The translations under genes and the position numbers were made by a program. The notes below the pieces were generated by a model. That model was not told where the DNA came from and made no database searches. It was given only the letters and a program-made list of their open reading frames with translations. Positions 6,545 to 13,305 of a DNA stretch of 32,020 nt are shown here, piece by piece. This stretch comes from Streptococcus oralis (GTDB taxonomy: Bacteria > Bacillota > Bacilli > Lactobacillales > Streptococcaceae), in the NCBI RefSeq assembly GCF_001075875.1, contig NZ_JUOS01000163.1, forward strand, positions 1 through 32,020. Reading direction: 5' to 3'. How positions within the stretch are numbered: position 1 is the first letter of the stretch; the number at the start of each line of letters is the position of its first letter.

Positions 6545-6688
6545 ATGACAAACTTTGACAAAATGGAACAGAACTTTGCAGCTCTTACGGAAGAAGAGCT
6601 GATGGAAGTGGATGGGGGGTCGGTTACCGCTGTAGTTGTAGGAGGTATCTTACTAATTGGTGGTATTGCTTGGGGCTATTTTATGTAA
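6545..6688 (+). CDS. Double-glycine bacteriocin-like peptide (47 residues)
   Basis: The protein starts MTNFDKMEQNFAALTEEELM and has Gly24-Gly25 (EVDGG), a canonical processing site: acidic/hydrophobic leader, hydrophobic residues at -4, -7 and -12. The predicted mature peptide has 22 residues, is rich in Gly, Val and Ile (VVVGGILLIGGIAWG) with GxxxG-like spacing, and is fully hydrophobic, as in two-peptide class IIb bacteriocins. The ribosome site GGAG precedes the ATG. Cleavage and export by the C39 peptidase transporter ComA downstream, or by another C39 transporter, is the expected route. It may pair with the next gene, only 17 bases away. Confidence 0.78.
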   Translation: MTNFDKMEQNFAALTEEELMEVDGGSVTAVVVGGILLIGGIAWGYFM

Positions 6689-6705
6689 TAATAAGGAGAG
6701 AAAAA

Positions 6706-6855
6706 ATGAATTTAAATAAATGGACGGAATTGACAGAAGAAGAATTGATGAATACAGCAGGTGGATCAATTACCATAGCCACGGTTGGTGCAGGATTGGC
6801 AATTTTCCTTGGTGGTCGATTAATTGGTCAAGATTTAAAACGTAAATTTGGATAG
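6706..6855 (+). CDS. Double-glycine bacteriocin-like peptide (49 residues)
   Basis: Starting at the ATG after AAGGAGAG, the peptide is MNLNKWTELTEEELMNTAGG followed by a 29-residue mature part with a Gly/Ala/Ile-rich core (TVGAGLAIFLGGRLIG) and a basic tail (DLKRKFG). An in-frame upstream ATG at 6670 lies inside the previous gene and is not used. The leader closely resembles that of the preceding gene (EEELM-x-x-xGG), so the two are paralogous and may form a two-peptide bacteriocin. The next gene, 12 bases on, encodes a small membrane protein suited to immunity. Confidence 0.78.
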   Translation: MNLNKWTELTEEELMNTAGGSITIATVGAGLAIFLGGRLIGQDLKRKFG

Positions 6856-6867
6856 AAGTGAACTTGT

Positions 6868-7044
6868 ATGAAAAATCTAAAAAATGTAATGGGAGCCTTT
6901 TTAATTATTTTTGGAGTGCTTTGTATATTGGGGGATTTACATGTAATCACCTTTAATGTTGAAAAATATTTCCAAACAGAGTTATTTGTTCCGATGCTTA
7001 TTTTGATGATGAGTTATTTAGATTCAGGTAAAGACAAGGTTTAA
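6868..7044 (+). CDS. Small membrane protein, immunity candidate (58 residues)
   Basis: The ORF begins MKNLKNVMGAFLIIFGVLCI, an N-terminal membrane span, and has a second hydrophobic stretch, LFVPMLILMMSYL, near the C terminus. A short charged tail follows. The ribosome site is weak (AGAAGTGA, 9 bases before ATG), compatible with coupling to the gene 12 bases upstream. Position right after two bacteriocin-like genes and the two-span layout suggest an immunity protein. No family is recognised. Confidence 0.6.
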   Translation: MKNLKNVMGAFLIIFGVLCILGDLHVITFNVEKYFQTELFVPMLILMMSYLDSGKDKV

Positions 7045-7136
7045 AGAGAACTATTATTAGTATGTGGCAAATGCTATAGAATAATCATCTTTTAGTTGTT
7101 ATCAATGAAATAAGAACTAAAAAAATGGAGAAATAA

Positions 7137-7235
7137 ATGAATATCTCAGAAGAATGTGCGGCTATAATTATATCAGCCTCAGGAATAGTAGGACTTTTGG
7201 TTGGAGTAGCTATTGGATTAGCTAGTATTATTTAA
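7137..7235 (+). CDS. 32-residue glycine-zipper hydrophobic peptide without leader
   Basis: After ATGGAGAAATAA, a good ribosome site, the ORF encodes MNISEECAAIIISASG followed by IVGLLVGVAIGLASII. It has a short acidic head with one Cys, then one continuous membrane-length segment with G-x-x-x-G spacing. There is no double-glycine site. It could be a leaderless pore-forming peptide, a membrane partner of the neighbouring peptides, or a remnant. It is followed 17 bases later by another double-glycine gene with its own ribosome site. Family unknown. Confidence 0.55.
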   Translation: MNISEECAAIIISASGIVGLLVGVAIGLASII

Positions 7236-7252
7236 AAAGGAGTAGATGAAAG

Positions 7253-7408
7253 ATGAAGAAACTGGATGAAAAATTTGCTATTATGACAGAGGAAGACTTG
7301 GCTGTAACTAAGGGAGGTTTCATTGTTACTACTTCTACAGCAGTAGCTTGGGGTGTTTTAGGAGTCGTTACCTATATGTATGGGCGTCATTTGGGAAGTA
7401 GACGTTAA
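7253..7408 (+). CDS. Double-glycine bacteriocin-like peptide (51 residues)
   Basis: MKKLDEKFAIMTEEDLAVTK precedes Gly21-Gly22, with Glu-Asp-Leu in the place where such leaders carry their recognition helix. The 29-residue mature part (FIVTTSTAVAWGVLGVVTYM, then a basic tail YGRHLGSRR) is hydrophobic in the middle and cationic at the end, like the 49-residue peptide upstream. AAAAAGGAG lies before the start. The following gene, 38 bases on, codes for a two-span membrane protein. Export by ComA is plausible but not shown. Confidence 0.78.
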   Translation: MKKLDEKFAIMTEEDLAVTKGGFIVTTSTAVAWGVLGVVTYMYGRHLGSRR

Positions 7409-7446
7409 TTTAAAAATTTGTGGCAAATCGTAAAAGGAAATCAATT

Positions 7447-7659
7447 ATGAATCGTAACACTGATCTCAATACATTGTTACCTAAACTAGCCACTATAGTT
7501 CCTTTGGTAGCAATAGGTTTCAATCTCGTGATTCATGTAATTCGTACAGGTTCTTTGTTATCCTTTGATTGGAAATGGTATTTAGTAGGATTGATTGCCT
7601 CAGGCTATTTTGGGATTTTTTGCAAGGATTTGTCAAAACATAATCCAAACTATAAATGA
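7447..7659 (+). CDS. Two-span membrane protein, immunity candidate (70 residues)
   Basis: The ATG at 7447 follows AAAAGGAAA with proper spacing; an in-frame GTG at 7420 would add nine basic residues and has no ribosome site. Spans are LATIVPLVAIGFNLVIHVI and WYLVGLIASGYFGIF, linked by a short loop and ending in a charged tail (CKDLSKHNPNYK). Its stop overlaps the next start by 3 bases (ATGA). Located directly after a bacteriocin-like gene, it is a likely self-protection protein. No named family recognised. Confidence 0.65.
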   Translation: MNRNTDLNTLLPKLATIVPLVAIGFNLVIHVIRTGSLLSFDWKWYLVGLIASGYFGIFCKDLSKHNPNYK

Positions 7660-7730
7660 TAACTCTGAATGAAAAGGATTTTGTGCGTGTGAATGGCGGA
7701 AAAACTCTGCCATTCTTGTCAGATAAATAG
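7656..7730 (+). CDS. 24-residue double-glycine peptide with a 9-residue mature part
   Basis: The ORF starts within the previous stop codon (ATGA) and reads MITLNEKDFVRVNGG then KTLPFLSDK. The leader fits the C39 rule closely: Gly at -1 and -2, Val at -4, Phe at -7, Asp at -8, Leu at -12. The predicted product is only nine residues, much shorter than a bacteriocin and in the size range of signalling peptides. The ribosome site of the next gene overlaps its stop (ATAGGAG), so the gene is embedded in the operon, which argues against a chance frame. It could instead be the truncated stump of a longer bacteriocin gene. Confidence 0.6.
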   Translation: MITLNEKDFVRVNGGKTLPFLSDK

Positions 7731-7739
7731 GAGTCTGCT

Positions 7740-7928
7740 ATGAAAAAATTTTTATTGGGATTTGCTGAAGGTTATTTTATCGTGTCAGTCATTATCTATA
7801 TTGTAACGTATTTGATTTTGAAAAAACCGATCAATACCTTGTTTTATCTAGAAATCTATCCAATTCTGCTTGGTCTGTTTTATGTAGGGTACAAGTATCA
7901 AATAAGAGGAAGTAAGATTGAAAATTGA
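7740..7928 (+). CDS. Two-span membrane protein, immunity candidate (62 residues)
   Basis: MKKFLLGFAEGYFIVSVIIY opens with one span; a second follows at INTLFYLEIYPILLGLFYVGY, before a basic tail. AGGAG is 7 bases before the ATG and overlaps the stop of the 24-residue peptide. Layout and place in the cluster suggest a bacteriocin immunity or accessory membrane protein. Family not recognised. Confidence 0.6.
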   Translation: MKKFLLGFAEGYFIVSVIIYIVTYLILKKPINTLFYLEIYPILLGLFYVGYKYQIRGSKIEN

Positions 7929-7952
7929 TGGACCATCATATTGGAGTTTGAG

Positions 7953-8162
7953 ATGAGAGTCGTTCAAGTGTTACAAAAAGCTTGGCTAGAGTTTACTGTA
8001 TGCTGCAGTTCGATGGTTTATATCATTGTTAGAATAGTCGCTGATGTAAACAAAATAAATCTACCTACATGGTTTGAATATTTTGATATACCTACGATTT
8101 CACTATTTGGGATGGCATTTATTTTACTTTATAGAAGTGAAGAAAAATGTGATAAAGGTTGA
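7953..8162 (+). CDS. Small membrane protein (69 residues), cluster member
   Basis: From the ATG at 7953 (after TTGGAG) the protein has two hydrophobic segments, FTVCCSSMVYIIVRIVADV and ISLFGMAFILLYR, and a charged C terminus (SEEKCDKG). An in-frame TTG at 7941 would add four residues, but it overlaps the ribosome site. The general layout matches the other small membrane proteins of the cluster. Function unknown; immunity is a guess from context. Confidence 0.55.
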   Translation: MRVVQVLQKAWLEFTVCCSSMVYIIVRIVADVNKINLPTWFEYFDIPTISLFGMAFILLYRSEEKCDKG

Positions 8163-8268
8163 TAAAATGAATTTGAATTTTGTGGCTCCAGTATTAGGGC
8201 AATCTTGAGGAATGTTGGGGTGTTAAGCTGATGAACTGTAGTCTGATTTTAGTTAGAAAGATATTCGT

Positions 8269-8505
8269 ATGTTTAAAAAAGAAGTGATATTATTAGAGCT
8301 GCTTCTACTAGTACGTATTGTACTTTCTATCATGCAAGTTTTAATAGACTATAAACTATTGCTAGGAAAGTATAGTGTAAATTTCATGGAACTTTCAGAT
8401 TTATTCTCTTATCCTCTACTTTTTTTAATCATTTACATAGCGGTAAAATATCATGCTATCCAGAAAATAAGAGGTAAAGAAGATAATCAGGATGGAAATG
8501 AATAA
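8269..8505 (+). CDS. Small membrane protein (78 residues), cluster member
   Basis: The protein has an N-terminal span (VILLELLLLVRIVLSIMQVL) and a second span (YPLLFLIIYIAVKYH), followed by a very polar tail (KIRGKEDNQDGNE). The ribosome site is modest (AGAAAG). The last bases overlap the next gene, so the two are translated together. The 106 bases before it hold only a 13-codon ORF of doubtful meaning. No family recognised. Confidence 0.55.
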   Translation: MFKKEVILLELLLLVRIVLSIMQVLIDYKLLLGKYSVNFMELSDLFSYPLLFLIIYIAVKYHAIQKIRGKEDNQDGNE

Positions 8506-8692
8506 GACTTTAAAAATCTTTCTAACGTTCCTTTTCTTATTTCTGATGAATATGTTTATTCTCAAGATACTAGCAACTCTGGGATTTCAGCTGACAATGA
8601 GTGAAAAGAGTTATATTGTACCACCGCTGTTTTCGATTATCGTTTTGTACATGATTGACAAAGGAATTAGGAAGAAAAAGAAATCTTTATAA
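8498..8692 (+). CDS. Small membrane protein (64 residues), last gene of the cluster
   Basis: The second of two nearby ATGs is chosen because AGGA lies 5 bases before it; starting at 8492 adds two residues. Two spans are seen: LKIFLTFLFLFLMNMFILKIL and YIVPPLFSIIVLYMI, with a strongly basic C terminus (GIRKKKKSL). It overlaps the preceding gene and is followed by a clear terminator, closing the cluster before comA. Possible immunity or accessory protein; no family recognised. Confidence 0.55.
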   Translation: MNKTLKIFLTFLFLFLMNMFILKILATLGFQLTMSEKSYIVPPLFSIIVLYMIDKGIRKKKKSL

Positions 8693-8702
8693 ATATATAT
8701 TT

Positions 8703-8731
8703 TAGGTAGGACGTTTGTTCTACCTATTTTT
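8703..8731 (+). terminator. Terminator of the micro-peptide cluster
   Basis: A 10-bp stem (8703-8712 with 8717-8726, one G-T pair) around GTTT is followed by TTTTT. It separates the small-gene cluster from comA, so comA-comB need their own start. The gap 8732-8859 is AT-rich; TAAAAT near 8818 could be a -10 box, but no good -35 is visible. Confidence 0.8.
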
Positions 8732-8859
8732 ATGTAGGAAAAAGTGCTGTTCAGGTGCAGTTATTGTTTTTTTAGAAATAATTTTCTTTTTGCTTCTTTG
8801 TTTGGATAAAATAATCTTACAAAGTTTTCTTTGGAGATTGTTAGGAAAAGGAGTAGGAT

Positions 8860-11013
8860 ATGAAATTTAGTAAACGGCATTATCGTCCTCAGGTAGACCA
8901 GATGGACTGCGGTGTGGCTGCATTGGCCATGGTCTTTGGTTATTATGGTAGTTATTATTCTCTGGCTCACTTGCGAGAGTTGGCCAAGACGACCATGGAT
9001 GGGACTACGGCTTTAGGCTTAGTCAAGGTTGCTGAGGAGATAGGTTTTGAGACGCGAGCAATAAAGGCGGACATGACCTTGTTTGATTTGCCGGATGTAA
9101 CTTTTCCTTTTGTGGCTCATGTGCTCAAGGAAGGGAAATTGCTCCATTATTATGTGGTGACTGGCCAGGACAAGAACAACATTCATATTGCTGATCCAGA
9201 TCCTAGTGTTAAGCTGACCAAGATTTCTCGTGAGCGCTTTGCCAAGGAGTGGACAGGAATCACCATTTTTATGGCTCCATCTCCGAGTTATAAGCCTCAT
9301 AAGGAACAAAAAAATGGGCTTCTCTCCTTTATCCCTATATTAGTGAAACAGCGTGGCTTGATTGTCAATATCGTTTTGGCGACCCTCTTGGTGACCTTGA
9401 TTAACATTGTGGGTTCTTATTATCTGCAGTCTATCATTGACACTTATGTACCAGATCAGATGCGCTCGACACTGGGAATTATTTCGATAGGGCTAGTCAT
9501 CGTTTATGTCCTTCAGCAAATCTTATCTTATGCCCAGGAGTATCTTTTACTTGTTTTGGGGCAACGCTTGTCCATTGACGTGATTTTATCCTACATCAAG
9601 CACGTTTTTCATTTACCTATGTCCTTTTTTGCAACACGAAGGACAGGGGAAATCGTGTCTCGTTTCACGGATGCAAATAGTATCATCGATGCACTGGCTT
9701 CGACCATTCTGTCAATCTTTTTGGATGTATCTACTGTCTTGATTATTTCAGTAGTTCTATTTTCGCAGAATAGCAATCTCTTTTTCATGAGCTTACTAGC
9801 CCTTCCTATCTACACAGTGATTATCTTTGCTTTTATGAAGCCATTTGAAAAGATGAATCGGGAAACTATGGAAGCTAATGCGGTTCTGTCTTCTTCTATC
9901 ATTGAGGACATCAATGGCATTGAGACCATCAAGTCCTTAACTAGTGAAAGTTCACGCTACCAAAAGATTGACAAGGAATTTGTAGATTATCTGAAAAAAT
10001 CTTTTACTTACAGTCGGGCAGAAAGTCAGCAAAAGGCTCTGAAAAAGCTTGCCCAACTTTTGCTCAATGTTGCCATTCTCTGGATGGGGGCTCTCCTAGT
10101 CATGGATAATAAGATGAGTTTGGGCCAGTTGATTACCTATAATACCTTGCTTATTTACTTTACAAATCCTTTGGAAAATATCATCAATCTGCAAACCAAA
10201 CTTCAGACAGCGCAGGTTGCCAATAACCGTCTCAATGAAGTTTATCTGGTTGCATCTGAGTTTGAGGAAAAGAAAACAGTCTCGGATTTGAGCTTGCTAG
10301 AAGGAGATATGGATTTCAAGCAGGTTCACTACAAATATGGCTATGGTCGAGATGTTTTGTCGGACATCAATCTAACCATTCCACAAGGCTCTAAAGTGGC
10401 TTTTGTAGGGATTTCAGGATCGGGTAAGACGACCTTGGCTAAGATGATGGTTAATTTTTATGATCCTAGTCAGGGGGAGATTAGTCTGGGTGGTGTCAAT
10501 CTCAATCAGATTGATAAAAAGGCTCTGCGCCAGTATATCAACTACCTGCCTCAGCAGCCCTACGTCTTTAACGGAACGATTTTGGAGAATCTTCTCCTCG
10601 GAGCTAAGGAGGGGACGACCCAGGAGGATATCTTGAGAGCAGTGGAGTTGGCAGAGATTCGGGAGGATATTGAGCGCATGCCACTGAATTACCAGACAGA
10701 ATTGACTTCGGATGGAGCTGGCATTTCAGGTGGGCAACGTCAGAGGATCGCTTTGGCGCGTGCTCTCTTGACTGATGCGCCTGTCTTGATCTTGGATGAG
10801 GCGACTAGCAGTCTGGATATTTTGACAGAGAAGCGAATCGTGGATAATCTCATGGCTTTAGACAAGACCTTGGTTTTCATCGCCCACCGTTTGACCATTG
10901 CTGAGCGGACAGAGAAGGTTGTCGTTTTGGATCAAGGCAAGATTGTCGAAGAGGGTACACATATGGATTTACTGGCTCAGGGTGGTTTTTATGCCCACTT
11001 GGTGAATAGTTAG
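8860..11013 (+). CDS. comA: Peptide-processing ABC transporter ComA (C39 peptidase fused)
   Basis: At 717 residues this matches pneumococcal ComA. Domains are an N-terminal C39 cysteine peptidase with Cys17 (QMDCG), His96 and Asp112; six membrane spans in the middle (about 160-460); and an ABC ATPase with Walker A GISGSGKTT (517-525), signature ISGGQRQR (622-629) and Walker B LILDE ending at Glu647. It cleaves double-glycine leaders and exports the mature peptide, classically the competence pheromone CSP, with ComB as partner. The ribosome site GGAG is present. Here it directly follows a cluster of double-glycine peptide genes, which could be further substrates. BlpA-type transporters are similar; the comB-purC neighbourhood favours ComA. 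Confidence 0.93.
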   Translation: MKFSKRHYRPQVDQMDCGVAALAMVFGYYGSYYSLAHLRELAKTTMDGTTALGLVKVAEEIGFETRAIKADMTLFDLPDVTFPFVAHVLKEGKLLHYYVVTGQDKNNIHIADPDPSVKLTKISRERFAKEWTGITIFMAPSPSYKPHKEQKNGLLSFIPILVKQRGLIVNIVLATLLVTLINIVGSYYLQSIIDTYVPDQMRSTLGIISIGLVIVYVLQQILSYAQEYLLLVLGQRLSIDVILSYIKHVFHLPMSFFATRRTGEIVSRFTDANSIIDALASTILSIFLDVSTVLIISVVLFSQNSNLFFMSLLALPIYTVIIFAFMKPFEKMNRETMEANAVLSSSIIEDINGIETIKSLTSESSRYQKIDKEFVDYLKKSFTYSRAESQQKALKKLAQLLLNVAILWMGALLVMDNKMSLGQLITYNTLLIYFTNPLENIINLQTKLQTAQVANNRLNEVYLVASEFEEKKTVSDLSLLEGDMDFKQVHYKYGYGRDVLSDINLTIPQGSKVAFVGISGSGKTTLAKMMVNFYDPSQGEISLGGVNLNQIDKKALRQYINYLPQQPYVFNGTILENLLLGAKEGTTQEDILRAVELAEIREDIERMPLNYQTELTSDGAGISGGQRQRIALARALLTDAPVLILDEATSSLDILTEKRIVDNLMALDKTLVFIAHRLTIAERTEKVVVLDQGKIVEEGTHMDLLAQGGFYAHLVNS

Positions 11014-11025
11014 AGAGGAGAAAAG

Positions 11026-12366
11026 ATGCAATCAGAATTTTTAGAAAGTGCTGAGTTTTACAATCGTCGTTACCATAATTTTTCTAGTTATGTGATTTTT
11101 CCAAGTTTTATCTTGTTTTTGTTCCTGATCATTTTTTCAATCTTTGCACAAAAGGAGATAAGCTTGACAGCTGGAGCTACGGTAGAACCTGCTCGTATCA
11201 TTGCTACCATTCAGTCTAGTAGTAATAGTAAGATTGTGGCGAATCATTTGGCTGAAAATAAGTTTGTCAAGCAAGGGGATCTTCTCGTTCAATACCAAGA
11301 GGGAGCAGAAGCAGTTCAGGCAGAAAATTATGCTAGTCAGTTGGAAATACTCAAGGATCAGAAGGTTCAACTGGAGTATTTAAAAGCAAGTCTTCAAGCA
11401 GGAAGTGATCAATTTCCTGAAGCAGATAAATTTGGCTATCAGCATAGTTTTTTAGATTATCTAAATCAAGCTGCTAGTCTGCGAAGTCAGGTTGAGCAAC
11501 AAAATGCTAGTATATCATCTCAAAATGCAGCAGCCAGTGGTAGTCAGGCAGAATTAGGCAATATCATCGGCGAAACCCAGTCCAAAATTAAAGAATATCA
11601 GCAAGCCAAGTCTGCTATTCAGGGTGATGGACACTTAGAGAGTGATCATCCAGCTTATGCTATTTATCAGTCGACAAAGGAGCAAGGATCGGAAGCCAAA
11701 CAGCAGGCCTTATCTCAGCTAGATGCTCAAATCACTCAGTTGGAGTCAACTCTTGCAGGTTATCGAGTACAGTATGCAGGTTCAGGAGCCCAGCAAGCTT
11801 ATGCATCTGGATTGGGAAGTCAGTTGGAATCATTAAAATCTCAGCAACTTGCCAAGGTAGGCCAGGAATTAACGCTCTTGGATCAGAAAATTCTTGAAGC
11901 GGAGTCAGGTAAAAAGATTCAAGGGAATCTTTTAGAGAAGGGGAAAATTACAGCAACAGAAGATGGTGTTCTACATTTGAATCCTGAGCATAGTCGATCT
12001 ACCATCATTCCAGAAGGAACTATCCTCGCTCATCTTTTTCCACAGTTGGCTAAAGAGAGGAAGGCAAAACTAACAGCTTATATCAGTTCTAAGGAAGTGG
12101 CTGGTCTCAAGCATGGAAATGAGGTACGATTTACAACAGTAACGGATGCCAATAAGCAGCTAGTATTGACCTCCAAGATTACGAATATCGATACCAGTGC
12201 GACTCAAACAGAAAAGGGTAATTTCTTTAAATTAGAGGCAGAGACGGATTTGAATGCTGAACAAGCAGAAAAACTTCGTTATGGACTTGAAGGTCATTTG
12301 ACTATGATTACAGGTAGGAAGAGTTTTTTACGCTACTATCTTGATCGTTTTTTGAAACAAGAATAA
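11026..12366 (+). CDS. comB: ComA partner ComB, membrane-fusion-type export protein
   Basis: The 446-residue protein begins [20 protein letters not shown], followed by one membrane span (about 21-41). A beta/lipoyl-like half, a long Gln/Ala/Ser-rich coiled coil (about 90-310) and a C-terminal beta region ending YLDRFLKQE complete the layout of HlyD-like accessory proteins. It starts 12 bases after comA behind GAGAGGAG. Compared with pneumococcal ComB as I remember it, the ends are near identical, while the membrane span and coiled-coil region carry many changes and a few missing residues. That fits a related species or a mosaic allele. A terminator follows. Confidence 0.92.
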   Translation: MQSEFLESAEFYNRRYHNFSSYVIFPSFILFLFLIIFSIFAQKEISLTAGATVEPARIIATIQSSSNSKIVANHLAENKFVKQGDLLVQYQEGAEAVQAENYASQLEILKDQKVQLEYLKASLQAGSDQFPEADKFGYQHSFLDYLNQAASLRSQVEQQNASISSQNAAASGSQAELGNIIGETQSKIKEYQQAKSAIQGDGHLESDHPAYAIYQSTKEQGSEAKQQALSQLDAQITQLESTLAGYRVQYAGSGAQQAYASGLGSQLESLKSQQLAKVGQELTLLDQKILEAESGKKIQGNLLEKGKITATEDGVLHLNPEHSRSTIIPEGTILAHLFPQLAKERKAKLTAYISSKEVAGLKHGNEVRFTTVTDANKQLVLTSKITNIDTSATQTEKGNFFKLEAETDLNAEQAEKLRYGLEGHLTMITGRKSFLRYYLDRFLKQE

Positions 12367-12396
12367 AGTTCTCATTTTAACTCAATTCAATCTTAG

Positions 12397-12433
12397 AAAA
12401 TCGCAAATGAAAATTCGTTTGCGATTTTTCTGT
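12397..12433. terminator. Terminator between comB and purC
   Basis: AAAATCGCAAA (12397-12407) pairs perfectly with TTTGCGATTTT (12418-12428); the T-rich end gives a terminator that could work in both directions. Confidence 0.8.
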
Positions 12434-12456
12434 ACTTTTTCAGATATGATATCAAA

Positions 12457-12502
12457 TATAGTTCGTGAAATATTTGATTTTTGGTGTCTGTTGTGTTAGA
12501 AT
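12457..12502 (+). promoter_or_regulatory. purC promoter with PurBox-like site
   Basis: TTGATT (12474-12479), 17 bases and TAGAAT (12497-12502) form the promoter. Directly upstream, the minus strand of 12457-12472 reads TATTTCACGAACTATA. The ACGAAC core with flanking A/T is the pattern of the PurBox bound by Gram-positive PurR. In lactococci PurR activates at such sites when PRPP is high. A second PurBox-like site precedes purD. Regulation is inferred from motif and pathway. Confidence 0.6.
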
Positions 12503-12534
12503 GATGTAAAGTAATACGAAAGGCGAACAAGAAA

Positions 12535-13242
12535 ATGTCCAGTAAACTTATTTATACGGGAAAAGCTAAAGATATCTATACTACAGAAGACGAAAATGTG
12601 ATTAAGTCGGTCTACAAGGACCAGGCAACCATGCTGAATGGAGCTCGCAAAGAGACCATTGAGGGTAAAGGTGTGCTGAATAATCAGATTTCGTCTCTTA
12701 TTTTTGAAAAATTGAATGCGGCTGGTGTGGCGACACACTTTCTCGAACGTATTTCTGACACAGAACAACTCAACAAGAAAGTGACAATCATTCCTTTGGA
12801 GGTTGTTCTTCGTAACGTGACTGCGGGTTCTTTCTCAAAACGTTTTGGTGTGGAAGAAGGTTTGAATCTGGAAACTCCAATCGTTGAATTTTACTACAAG
12901 AACGATGATTTGGATGACCCATTCATCAATGATGAGCATGTGAAGTTCTTGGATATTGCCAATGATGAGCAAATTGTTTATATCAAGGAAGAAACGCGTC
13001 GTATCAATGAATTGCTGAAAGATTGGTTTGCACAAATTGGTCTTGGCTTGATTGACTTCAAATTGGAATTTGGTTTTGATAAGGACGGTAAGATTATCTT
13101 GGCAGATGAATTCTCACCAGACAACTGCCGTCTTTGGGATGCGGAAGGTCATCACATGGATAAAGATGTTTTTCGTAGAGATTTGGGCAGTTTAACGGAT
13201 GTTTACAAGGTCGTTTTAGAAAAATTGCAGGGCTTGAAGTAA
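12535..13242 (+). CDS. purC: SAICAR synthetase PurC
   Basis: Phosphoribosylaminoimidazole-succinocarboxamide synthase joins aspartate to CAIR using ATP, the eighth step to IMP in the usual numbering. The 235-residue protein has the family's start ([17 protein letters not shown]), the [11 protein letters not shown] and EVVLRNV segments, and the [16 protein letters not shown] signature near residues 185-200. GAAAGG serves as ribosome site. It is the first gene of the purine run, 170 bases downstream of comB and under its own promoter. Length and motifs are fully typical. Confidence 0.97.
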   Translation: MSSKLIYTGKAKDIYTTEDENVIKSVYKDQATMLNGARKETIEGKGVLNNQISSLIFEKLNAAGVATHFLERISDTEQLNKKVTIIPLEVVLRNVTAGSFSKRFGVEEGLNLETPIVEFYYKNDDLDDPFINDEHVKFLDIANDEQIVYIKEETRRINELLKDWFAQIGLGLIDFKLEFGFDKDGKIILADEFSPDNCRLWDAEGHHMDKDVFRRDLGSLTDVYKVVLEKLQGLK

Positions 13243-13305
13243 CTTGTTTGAAACGGAAAACCTTCGTCTTCGATAACCTATTTGAATAGAAATAAAGGAA
13301 ATAAA

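Noticed and set aside
7246-7269. Earlier ATG before the 51-residue double-glycine peptide
   Set aside because: Out of frame and ends after seven codons; the ATG at 7253 gives the proper leader.
8167-8208. 13-codon ORF MNLNFVAPVLGQS with AAAGG upstream
   Set aside because: The ribosome site is decent, but there is no paralogue, leader motif or other support; kept only as a note.
8732-8859. Search for a ComE site and clear promoter before comA
   Set aside because: CTGTTCAG and GCAGTTAT resemble half-sites, but spacing is wrong and the -35 is poor; not called.
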